A stretch of 12,468 nucleotides of DNA from DATLHO01 sp035539855 (lineage in GTDB: Bacteria; Bacteroidota; Ignavibacteria; OLB7), in the NCBI GenBank assembly GCA_035539855.1, contig DATLHO010000236.1, positions 1-12,468 on the forward strand. Reading direction: 5' to 3'. The notes beneath the pieces are model-generated. The model worked only from the letters and a program-made list of their open reading frames with translations, searched no databases and was not told where the DNA came from. Shown in pieces: positions 7,066 through 12,468 of this stretch (within the stretch, counting starts at the first letter, position 1; each line of letters starts with the position of its first letter). The position numbers and the translations under genes are program-made.

Positions 7066-8037
7066 TCAGGGCATCGCCGGTGCGGTGACGCCGAGGCGCT
7101 CGATCGCCTCGATCACCTCCTCGACATCGATGTCCGCGACCGAGCCGCCGGCCGGTGCGACGACGACGCCGTGCCGCGTCGCGAGCGGAGCGAACAGGCG
7201 CAGGTTGTCGGGATTCTCAGGGTAGAGGCCGACCGTCGGAATGTCGTAGGCCGAGGCCACGTGCACGACCGATGTATCGGGCGAGACGACGAACGTCGCG
7301 CCGGCGACGACCGCCGCGAGCTCGAGCAGGTCTCCGGTGTCGGCCGCGACGATGTCCGCGGCGGTGGTGGCGATCGCGTGTGCGGTGGGGCGATCCGAGG
7401 GCGTTCCGACGATCACGACGGGCGTGCGCTCGGCGAGCCACTGCGCCAGCGCGACCGTGCGCTCGACCGTCCAGTGCCGGCTCGGCGCTCCGGCGGAGAT
7501 GTTGACCACCGCGTACTCGTCACCCACGGCCGCCCGCACGCGTGCAGCGATGACCGTTGCCTCCGACGGCAGCCCGATGTGTGGGCGTCGGTCCGGCGTC
7601 GATCCGGGAGCCAGCAGCGACATCGGCGCGAGCATCCTATCGACGTAATGCCCCGGCGGCGGGGTCGGCGGCAGCGCGATGAACTCCTGCGGCGCGTTCG
7701 ATGGGTGGGCGATCACGCGCCGCGCGTGGGCGCTGCGCGCGAGCATCCGGGAGCTCGACGAGTGGTGGTCCTTCGGGTCGATGTACAGATCGAACGAGCG
7801 CATCTGAAGGCGCATGACCGCGCCGGCGAGGCCGATCGCGCCGCGGCCGACCTCGAAGACGTCGGTCGCACCCGGAGCATGCCGCGCGATCGATGCGGCC
7901 GCCGGAGCGGCGAGCACCGTAATGCGGGAGGCCGGGAAGCGTACGGCCAGCGCCTCGATCAGGGGTGTCGTCAGCACCATGTCGCCGAGGCGTCCAAGCT
8001 GAACGACGCCAATCGTCGCCGGTTCTTCGATGCTCAT
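7066..8037 (-). CDS. Glycosyltransferase family 9 (heptosyltransferase-like)
   Basis: A 323-residue GT-B-fold, cytoplasmic/peripheral glycosyltransferase of family 9, which includes the LPS heptosyltransferases. N-terminal acceptor domain opens with VVQLGRLGDMVLTTPL (11-25). The C-terminal nucleotide-sugar domain contains VVNISAGAPSRHWTVER (177-193) and VVSPDTSVVHVASAYDIPTVGLY (250-272), matching the family pattern with DT-x3-H-x-A. Donor and acceptor cannot be told from sequence, and no heptose-synthesis gene lies nearby. The ATG at 8037 overlaps the stop of the permease gene (ATGA), so it is the third gene of the sixA-permease-glycosyltransferase run. The frame is open a further 136 codons upstream (to 8445), but that stretch is antisense-like shadow of the permease on the same strand, and starting there would override the ATGA junction. 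Confidence 0.88.
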   Translation of the reverse strand: MSIEEPATIGVVQLGRLGDMVLTTPLIEALAVRFPASRITVLAAPAAASIARHAPGATDVFEVGRGAIGLAGAVMRLQMRSFDLYIDPKDHHSSSSRMLARSAHARRVIAHPSNAPQEFIALPPTPPPGHYVDRMLAPMSLLAPGSTPDRRPHIGLPSEATVIAARVRAAVGDEYAVVNISAGAPSRHWTVERTVALAQWLAERTPVVIVGTPSDRPTAHAIATTAADIVAADTGDLLELAAVVAGATFVVSPDTSVVHVASAYDIPTVGLYPENPDNLRLFAPLATRHGVVVAPAGGSVADIDVEEVIEAIERLGVTAPAMP

Positions 8038-9590
8038 CCGTTGACTCCGTTCTGTGGCTCCTCCGCGTCGTCGTCGCCCGAGTTCGTGGGCCGGCCGCGG
8101 CCGGCATGGCGGAAGAAGAGGTAGATCGGGATTCCGCTCAGCACGAGCACGAGGCCGAAGGCCGAGTTGATCACCGCCGGCTCGCCCGCCTCCCGCGCGG
8201 CAAGGTAGCTCGTGACGTCGCCATAGACCGTGAGCACGAGGAATGCCACGGCAAAGACGATGAACAGTCCGGGCACCCACGGATAGGCCGGCACCCGATA
8301 GGCCCGCTCGGCATCGCGGTAGCGCCGGCGAAGAACGAACAATCCGAATGCCCCGGCGGCGTAGAAGATCCAACTGACAAAGATCAGCGTGTTGGTAAGC
8401 GAGTCGAACGTGCCGCTGAACAGCAGAAGGACGCTCCAGATGCACTGCATCACCAACGACGCCGCGGGCGTGTGGAAGCGCGGATGGGCCCGGCCGAGAA
8501 AGCGCGGGAAGACGTTGTGGCGCGCCATCGAGAAGTAGACCCGGGCGCTCGCCAGGATCGTCCCGTTGACCGTCCCGAACGTCGAGAGCATCACCGCCGC
8601 GGCGATCACAGTGCCGCCGCCCGTGACGATCCGCTCTGCGACGTCGGAGGCGACGAGCTTCGACGCTGCCATCACGTCGATCGGCAGCACGTAGATGTAG
8701 GCGAGGTTCATCAGCACGTAGACCGCGATGATGACCGTCATGCCGGCGATGAGCGAGCGAGGGATCGTCGTGCGCGGACGCCGGACCTCGCCGGCGATGT
8801 AGGTGATGTTGTTCCAGCCGTCGTAGGCCCAGAACGCTCCCTGCAGCGCCGCGGCGATACCGAGCGCGAGGGCGAGTCCGCTGACATCGGTCGCGTGGGA
8901 GCGCGAGCTGACGACGAAGTTGTGCGCGCTGCCGACCTCCGGAGCGACGAACGTCAGGACGATCAAGGTGACGATCGCGGCGACCTTGGCCATCGTGAAG
9001 AAATTCTGAACCGTCCCGCCGAAGCGCACGCCGAGGTAGTTGACGACCGTCAGCACGATGATCAGCAGCGCGGCGATCGACTTCATGCCGAAGTCCGCGA
9101 ACGGACGGAAGGTGCCGATCGGCAGCGAGAACGTGTAGGCGCTGAGTTCGGCCGAGAGCTGCGGCAGGGTGAAGTACTGCCCGGCGTACTCGGCGAAGAT
9201 GTAGGCGATGCTCGCGATCGATCCGGTCTGGATCACGATGAACACGGCCCAGCCGTAGAGGTACGCCCAGAACGGACCGTACATCCGCTCGAAGTAGACG
9301 TACTGGCCGCCGGTCTCCGGGATCATGCTCGCGATCTCGGCGTTGGTCAGCGCGCCGAACAGCGTGATCAGTCCGGCGAGCACCCAGACGGCCAGCAGGA
9401 GCTCCGGGAACCCGACGCCGTGACCGATCAGGTCGGCGGCCATCGTGCCGGGCTTGCGGAAGATGCCGGAGCCGATCACCGCGCCGACGACGATCATGGT
9501 CGTCGAGAAAATGCCGAGCGCCGGCACCAGGCCGCGGTTGACACGGGCGATCTCGCTCGAGAGCGGTTCGGAGGATGGGTCGTTCGTCAC
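8034..9590 (-). CDS. APC-superfamily amino-acid permease (LAT/SteT-like)
   Basis: A 518-residue inner-membrane amino-acid permease or exchanger with about twelve hydrophobic segments and a hydrophilic tail of about 25 residues. Family marks: GAVIGSGIFRKPG in TM1 (36-48, the substrate-binding GSGIF turn), PETGGQYVYFERMYG (91-105), AYDGWNNITYIAGEVRRP in the TM6 region and a TM8-like block after it. Members of this LAT-like branch commonly exchange serine, threonine or other neutral amino acids; the substrate here is not determinable. The start is set at GTG 9590, four bases after the sixA stop. The frame is open to ATG 9668, but that would overlap sixA by 74 bases and adds a basic tail (GGPPEARSSGRSRRRSSK) that is just sixA read out of frame. 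No Shine-Dalgarno precedes the GTG, which fits translational coupling. Confidence 0.92.
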   Translation of the reverse strand: MTNDPSSEPLSSEIARVNRGLVPALGIFSTTMIVVGAVIGSGIFRKPGTMAADLIGHGVGFPELLLAVWVLAGLITLFGALTNAEIASMIPETGGQYVYFERMYGPFWAYLYGWAVFIVIQTGSIASIAYIFAEYAGQYFTLPQLSAELSAYTFSLPIGTFRPFADFGMKSIAALLIIVLTVVNYLGVRFGGTVQNFFTMAKVAAIVTLIVLTFVAPEVGSAHNFVVSSRSHATDVSGLALALGIAAALQGAFWAYDGWNNITYIAGEVRRPRTTIPRSLIAGMTVIIAVYVLMNLAYIYVLPIDVMAASKLVASDVAERIVTGGGTVIAAAVMLSTFGTVNGTILASARVYFSMARHNVFPRFLGRAHPRFHTPAASLVMQCIWSVLLLFSGTFDSLTNTLIFVSWIFYAAGAFGLFVLRRRYRDAERAYRVPAYPWVPGLFIVFAVAFLVLTVYGDVTSYLAAREAGEPAVINSAFGLVLVLSGIPIYLFFRHAGRGRPTNSGDDDAEEPQNGVNG

Positions 9591-9594
9591 GGGC

Positions 9595-10089
9595 TCAGGC
9601 GGTGAGACTTTCGAAGATCTTCGGCGTGACCGACCAGAGGAGCGAGCCTCCGGGGGGCCGCCGTACACGGTGCAGCTCGACGGCCGTCACCGATGCCTTG
9701 CGGACATCGACGCTCAGTCGTCCTTCCGATGTCAGCGAAGCGATCACGTGGCCGAGGTTCGGCTCATGACCGGTGAAGAGCAGGTGCTCGACGTCGGCAT
9801 GCTCGGCGATGAGATTCGACACGTCGTCGAACGAGGCGAGGGGCACCAGCCGGGGATCGAGCAGAATCGGCTCCTCGTGCCCGGTGATCCGCGCGACGAT
9901 CTCGGCGGTCTGTCGCGCTCGCACGTAAGGGCTCGAGACGATGCGATCGAAGGCGAGCCCGAGGCGCTTCAGGGCCTTGGCAACCGTTGCGGTGCGAAGA
10001 GTACCGCGGTCGGTCAGTCGGCGCTCGGCATCGCCGCCCGAGGGCGCGATGTCCTCGGCGATGCCGTGGCGCATGAGGTAGAGAATCAT
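9595..10089 (-). CDS. sixA: Phosphohistidine phosphatase SixA
   Basis: A 164-residue cytoplasmic histidine-phosphatase-superfamily protein, close to the usual SixA length. The N-terminal MILYLMRHGIAED carries the RHG motif, with His8 the phospho-acceptor. FDRIVSSPYVRARQTAEIV holds the conserved SSP..RA.QTA block, and LLFTGHEPNLGHVIASL has the second catalytic His. From family knowledge, SixA removes phosphate from histidine on phosphotransfer proteins, such as ArcB Hpt domains or the nitrogen-PTS protein NPr. No kinase or PTS gene is in the window, so the partner is unknown. It is first in a run with the permease (4-base gap) and the GT9 gene. It diverges from the CMD-like gene; no clear promoter was found in the roughly 120 bases between them. 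Confidence 0.9.
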   Translation of the reverse strand: MILYLMRHGIAEDIAPSGGDAERRLTDRGTLRTATVAKALKRLGLAFDRIVSSPYVRARQTAEIVARITGHEEPILLDPRLVPLASFDDVSNLIAEHADVEHLLFTGHEPNLGHVIASLTSEGRLSVDVRKASVTAVELHRVRRPPGGSLLWSVTPKIFESLTA

Positions 10090-10170
10090 AGGCCTGCAGT
10101 GGAGGCGTTGAGCGGCGAAGATAGACTTTCGATCCGGAATGTTAGCTTCGACGCCAATTCCCGCACGAGG

Positions 10171-10186
10171 TCCGGACGCGTCCGGA
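10171..10186. promoter_or_regulatory. Perfect 16-bp palindrome between sixA and the CMD-like gene
   Basis: TCCGGACGCGTCCGGA equals its own reverse complement and contains GTCCGGAC-type half-sites. It lies in the divergent sixA/CMD intergenic region and includes the A of a possible ATG at 10186. It may be an operator. If it binds protein, the downstream ATG at 10213 is the more likely gene start. High GC raises the chance of such a palindrome, but 16 perfect bases are uncommon. Confidence 0.4.
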
Positions 10187-10212
10187 TGTCAGATTCACGC
10201 AGTGGTCACGAC

Positions 10213-10641
10213 ATGGCGAAAGCACCCAAGCCACCCAGAACCTACGTCGAATTCGTCCGCCGCTTCCCGAAGCTCGAAGTCGCCTGGCGCGCGATGAACG
10301 AGGCGGAACAGGAGGGACCGCTCGACGAGCGGACGCAGCGCCTGGTCAAGCTCGGCATCTCCATCGGTGCGATGCGCGAGGGAGCCGTGCACTCGAACGT
10401 GCGCAAGGCGCTCGCGCTCGGCATCACGCCGGAGGAGATCATGCAGGTCGTCGCACTTGCAGCGAGCAACCTCGGCATGCCCTCGACCGTGGCGATCTAC
10501 AGCTGGATCCGCGACGTGCTCGAGCCGCGAGCCGCCGACGAGTCTGCCGCGCCTGCCCGGCCTGCCGGCACGGCCCGCGCGGCGTCAGACGCGGCGTCAG
10601 ACACGGCGTCAGACACGGCCGCCTCGCGCGGTGCGCAGTAG
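10213..10641 (+). CDS. Carboxymuconolactone-decarboxylase-like protein without cysteines
   Basis: A 142-residue protein of the AhpD/CMD alpha-helical family. Core about residues 10-100: YVEFVRRFPKLEVAWRAM, then LDERTQRLVKLGISIGAM, and REGAVHSNVRKALALGITPEEIMQVV with Glu56 and His60 in the family positions. It has no Cys at all, so it cannot be a CxxC peroxidase of the AhpD kind; a decarboxylase-like, structural or other role is open. The last 40 or so residues are an Ala/Ser/Asp/Thr low-complexity tail made by a 12-bp tandem repeat. The start is uncertain: ATG 10186 (nine residues longer, within a palindrome) or ATG 10213; neither has a good Shine-Dalgarno. The stop is one base before the mobA start (TAGGATG), so the two genes are probably coupled, although no functional link between CMD proteins and MobA is known to me. 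Confidence 0.8.
   Translation: MAKAPKPPRTYVEFVRRFPKLEVAWRAMNEAEQEGPLDERTQRLVKLGISIGAMREGAVHSNVRKALALGITPEEIMQVVALAASNLGMPSTVAIYSWIRDVLEPRAADESAAPARPAGTARAASDAASDTASDTAASRGAQ
10579..10614 (+). repeat. Three tandem 12-bp repeats in the CMD-like gene tail
   Basis: Unit GCGGCGTCAGAC twice, then ACGGCGTCAGAC, followed by a partial ACGGCC. It keeps the frame and encodes Ala-Ser-Asp-Ala/Thr repeats in the disordered tail, so copy number could change without disrupting the gene or the mobA coupling. Confidence 0.9.
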
Positions 10642-10642
10642 G

Positions 10643-11287
10643 ATGAGGCCGCGCCCGGTCGTCGCGATCCTCGCCGGCGGTGAGAGCCGCCGCATGGGGC
10701 GCGACAAGGCGACGATCGAGCTCGACGGCGTCTCGGTCATAGAGCGCATCGCGCGAGCGGCCGCGAGCGCGGGCCTGCGCTGCATCGTCGTCGGACGCGC
10801 GAGGCCGCACATCCGTGCGAGCACTCCATCACATGAAGCCTCGACGCGCGACGTACGCGAGCCGGACGAGCTCATAGAAGACTGGATCGAGGACGACAGC
10901 CCGGGGGAGGGACCGCTCGCTGCGCTTGCGACCGCATTGCGTCGCGTCGGCGGCGACGTGATCCTGGTTGCGTGCGACATGCCGCTGGTCGATCCTGCAT
11001 CGTTCGAATGGCTCTCGTCGCTCGTGGTCGACGACTCCGTCGCCGGCGTCGTACCGCGCAACGACCGAACGCTGGAGCCATTGTTTGCGCGCTACGGCCC
11101 GGAGGCACTGCCCGCGATCGAAGAGGTACTGCTGACCGGTCGCAGGTCGATCGGTGCGTTGATCGACAGGGGAGGCATCGCGATCGTCGACCTTCCGGAG
11201 AAACTTCGCGAGCGTCTTGCGAACGTGAACACGCCGGAGGATCTCATTCGCGTGCGAAGAGTGCTCGAAGCACGGTCGAAGGACTAG
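10643..11287 (+). CDS. mobA: Molybdenum cofactor guanylyltransferase MobA
   Basis: A 214-residue cytoplasmic nucleotidyltransferase that joins GMP to molybdopterin (Mo-MPT + GTP gives Mo-bis-MGD precursor + PPi). Visible motifs: nucleotide-binding loop LAGGESRRMGRDK at 10-22, GEGPLAAL at 88-95, metal-binding VACDMPLVD at 109-117, EPLFARY at 145-151 and the terminal ANVNTPEDL at 193-201. Length is typical. An acidic stretch (DELIEDWIEDDSPGEG, 75-90) sits where the family has a shorter loop before GPL. No other molybdopterin-synthesis gene or molybdoenzyme is in the window. The ATG at 10643 directly follows the CMD-like stop, with no separate Shine-Dalgarno beyond the AGG of that junction. Convergent with hemF; the two stop codons share CTAG at 11284-11287. 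Confidence 0.93.
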   Translation: MRPRPVVAILAGGESRRMGRDKATIELDGVSVIERIARAAASAGLRCIVVGRARPHIRASTPSHEASTRDVREPDELIEDWIEDDSPGEGPLAALATALRRVGGDVILVACDMPLVDPASFEWLSSLVVDDSVAGVVPRNDRTLEPLFARYGPEALPAIEEVLLTGRRSIGALIDRGGIAIVDLPEKLRERLANVNTPEDLIRVRRVLEARSKD

Positions 11288-12192
11288 GCGACCCAGTCGC
11301 GGGGAGACCGCAGCCAGCCCATGAGCGTGCGCTCCGAGTCGGTCGTCTCCATCGGCGGGTCGTAGTCGAAGTTGACGACCGGCGGCATGCTCATCAGGAT
11401 GCTCTCGATGCGGCCGTTCGTCTCGAGTCCGAAGGTCGTGCCGCGATCGTAGACGAGATTGAACTCGACGTAGCGACCCCGCCGCAGCAACTGGAACTTC
11501 TTCTCGCGCTCGTGGGTGGGCTCGTCGCGATGGTGCTCGACGATCGGCAGATAGGCGGCAAGGAAGGCGTCGCCCATGGCGTGCTGAAAGCGCAGCCAGC
11601 GCTCCATCTCGTCGGCCTCCCCGCGGAGGTAGTCGTAGAACACGCCTCCGATGCCACGGCACTCGCCTCGATGGCGAATGAGGAAGTACTCGTCGCACTG
11701 CGCCTTGAACCGCGGATAGACGTCGTCACCGAACGGCGCGCAGGCGTCGCGAAGAGTGGAGTGGAAGTGCGTGCCGTCGAATTCGTCGGCGATGTACGGC
11801 GTCAGATCGGCGCCGCCACCGAACCACGCGTCACCGTTGGACTGTTCGAAGTAGCGGTAGTTCGCGTGCACGGTGGGGATGCGGGGCGAGCGGGGATGGA
11901 TCACCAGCGAGATACCGGTCGCGAAGAACCGCGCATCGTCGACGCCCATGCGCTCGGCAAGCTTCGCCGGCAGCTCGCCATGGACGACGGACGTATTGAC
12001 GCCGCCCTTCTCGAACAGCGCACCATCGGCGATCACCCGCGTGCGCCCGCCACCGCCGCCTGGCCGTTCCCACGCGTCCTCACGAAACCGTCCGACGCCA
12101 TCAGCCGCTTCGAGCGCCGAACAAATGCGATCCTGTAGCTCAAGCACAAACGCGACCATCCGGTCACGAAGAGGTGATGTCGTATCATCCAT
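11284..12192 (-). CDS. hemF: Oxygen-dependent coproporphyrinogen III oxidase HemF
   Basis: A 302-residue cytoplasmic enzyme that oxidatively decarboxylates coproporphyrinogen III to protoporphyrinogen IX using O2, in haem synthesis. Family motifs throughout: FEKGGVNTSVVHG (60-72), HANYRYFEQ (109-117), WFGGGADLTPY (123-133), YFLIRHRGECRGIGGVFYDYL (169-189) and GRYVEFNLVYDRGTTFGLE (239-257). Length matches the family. It implies growth with oxygen. The start at ATG 12192 (MDDTTSPLRD) matches where HemF proteins begin. The frame stays open 63 codons further, but that extension is a translated tandem repeat (RVSLAL/TASLAL pattern) and should not be annotated as an N-terminus. No Shine-Dalgarno is seen; a TATCTT -10-like box six bases before the ATG allows a leaderless message. 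Its upstream region is occupied by repeats. Confidence 0.95.
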   Translation of the reverse strand: MDDTTSPLRDRMVAFVLELQDRICSALEAADGVGRFREDAWERPGGGGGRTRVIADGALFEKGGVNTSVVHGELPAKLAERMGVDDARFFATGISLVIHPRSPRIPTVHANYRYFEQSNGDAWFGGGADLTPYIADEFDGTHFHSTLRDACAPFGDDVYPRFKAQCDEYFLIRHRGECRGIGGVFYDYLRGEADEMERWLRFQHAMGDAFLAAYLPIVEHHRDEPTHEREKKFQLLRRGRYVEFNLVYDRGTTFGLETNGRIESILMSMPPVVNFDYDPPMETTDSERTLMGWLRSPRDWVA

Positions 12193-12197
12193 GCACG

Positions 12198-12203
12198 AAG
12201 ATA
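12198..12203 (-). promoter_or_regulatory. Possible -10 box for a leaderless hemF transcript
   Basis: TATCTT on the minus strand ends five bases before the hemF ATG. Transcription from it would begin at or within a base or two of the ATG, which fits the missing Shine-Dalgarno. The best -35-like match (TTGGGC, 12224-12219) has a short 15-base spacer. Weak evidence. Confidence 0.22.
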
Positions 12204-12228
12204 CCAACCCAACCGCCCGCCCAACCCT

Positions 12229-12390
12229 CGCCAACAACGAAGCACTCAACGCCAACGACGCAGTCAACGCCAACGACGCAGTCAACGCCAACGACGCACT
12301 CAACGCCAACGACGCACGCAACGCCAACGACACACGCAACGCCAACGACACACGCAACACCAACGACACACGCACCACCAACGAAACCGC
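12229..12390. repeat. 18-bp minisatellite upstream of hemF
   Basis: Seven clear tandem copies at 12247-12372 with a degenerate copy on each side. Unit CAACGCCAACGACGCAGT is identical at 12247 and 12265, then changes stepwise: ...GCACT, ...GCACG, ...ACACG (twice identical), and CAACACCAACGACACACG. The unit is a multiple of three, so every frame stays open on both strands: rightward it reads as a (x)NAND(A/T) hexapeptide, leftward as SLAL or VGV repeats. These are best seen as by-products. The 12193-12468 stretch holds no convincing gene, only this array, two heptad arrays and a G-tract. Confidence 0.93.
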
Positions 12391-12396
12391 CCCTCA

Positions 12397-12424
12397 CCAA
12401 TAACCAATAACAAATAACCAAAAC
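12397..12424. repeat. Heptanucleotide repeat, CCAATAA type
   Basis: CCAATAA at 12397-12403 and 12404-12410, CAAATAA at 12411-12417, then a degenerate CCAAAAC. On the minus strand it reads as TTATTGG-type heptads. It begins only six bases after the 18-bp minisatellite ends and is AT-rich compared with the rest of the window. Confidence 0.8.
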
Positions 12425-12436
12425 CCCACCGCCCCC
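12418..12436 (-). other. G-rich tract able to form a two-tetrad G-quadruplex
   Basis: The minus strand carries GGGGGCGGTGGGGTTTTGG: four G-runs of at least two separated by loops of 1-4 bases. It lies between the two heptad repeats, upstream of hemF on its coding strand. Structure formation is inferred from the pattern only; two-tetrad quadruplexes are of modest stability. Confidence 0.35.
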
Positions 12437-12447
12437 ACGCCTCGTGA

Positions 12448-12468
12448 CATCTAACATCTAACCTCTAA
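12448..12468. repeat. Heptanucleotide repeat, CATCTAA type, cut by window end
   Basis: CATCTAA at 12448-12454 and 12455-12461, then CCTCTAA at 12462-12468, the last bases of the window, so the array may continue. It differs from the neighbouring CCAATAA heptad but shares the length of seven and the terminal TAA. Confidence 0.8.

Noticed and set aside
7171..8124. Rightward open frame of 317 codons
   Set aside because: Antisense to the glycosyltransferase gene, whose family motifs are clear on the other strand.
7965..9605. Rightward open frame of 546 codons
   Set aside because: Antisense to the amino-acid permease; the charged His/Asp/Arg composition is the complement of membrane-segment codons.
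10090..10170. Promoters for sixA and the CMD-like gene
   Set aside because: TAGACT and TATCTT -10-like boxes exist, but no -35 at suitable spacing could be found on either strand.
10829..11698. Leftward open frame across mobA and hemF
   Set aside because: Out of frame with hemF and antisense to mobA; no motif, Arg-rich.
12185..12457. Leftward frame of VGV(A/D/E)CV repeats with Gly-rich ends
   Set aside because: A reading of the 18-bp minisatellite; all frames are open there because the unit length is divisible by three.
12229..12468. CRISPR-like array
   Set aside because: Units are contiguous 18- and 7-bp tandem repeats without unique spacers, and no cas genes are present.

Overview
This is a GC-rich chromosomal window from a Gram-negative (diderm) bacterium. 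It carries a TonB-dependent receptor, a lipoprotein with a lipobox, an outer-membrane barrel protein ending in Phe, and a heptosyltransferase-type glycosyltransferase. GTG starts are common and genes are tightly packed. The mix (SPDG-type beta-propeller fused to a metallopeptidase, WYL regulator, oxygen-dependent HemF) is compatible with Gemmatimonadota or a related soil/aquatic phylum. That assignment is inference from gene style, not from a marker gene. No rRNA, tRNA, CRISPR array, transposase or phage gene was found.

Layout. (1) Positions 1-2427, minus strand: a three-gene metal-uptake cassette. It starts with a small secreted Cys/His protein with a C-terminal RAPP motif, followed by a lipoprotein with a His-rich end, then a ZnuD-like TonB-dependent receptor that runs off the left edge. 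The lipoprotein stop and receptor start overlap (GTGA). (2) Positions 2428-2628: divergent control region with a good sigma70-like promoter (TTGCTT-17-TATAAT) facing right, an inverted repeat, and a weaker promoter facing left. (3) Positions 2629-5778, plus strand: a 1049-residue secreted protein joining a gluzincin (HEXXH) peptidase domain, a PD40/TolB-like beta-propeller and an Omp85-type surface-antigen barrel, closed by a strong hairpin. (4) Positions 6022-7047, plus strand: a WYL-domain transcription regulator preceded by a perfect inverted repeat. (5) Positions 7066-10089, minus strand: an operon-like run sixA - APC amino-acid permease - glycosyltransferase family 9, with a 4-base gap and an ATGA overlap. 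(6) Positions 10213-11287, plus strand: a cysteine-free carboxymuconolactone-decarboxylase-like protein, then mobA one base later. (7) Positions 11284-12192, minus strand: hemF, convergent with mobA and sharing a CTAG that gives both genes their stop codon. (8) Positions 12193-12468: no convincing gene. The stretch is C/A-rich and holds an 18-bp minisatellite, two different heptanucleotide repeats and a G-quadruplex-capable tract, all directly upstream of hemF.

Functionally most of the window is core-type metabolism and envelope biology: metal entry across the outer membrane, an outer-membrane or periplasmic protease/propeller, sugar transfer to envelope glycans, amino-acid exchange, molybdenum cofactor and haem. 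The features most worth a second look are the three-domain outer-membrane fusion, the metal cassette with its two small partner proteins, and the nested tandem repeats in front of hemF.
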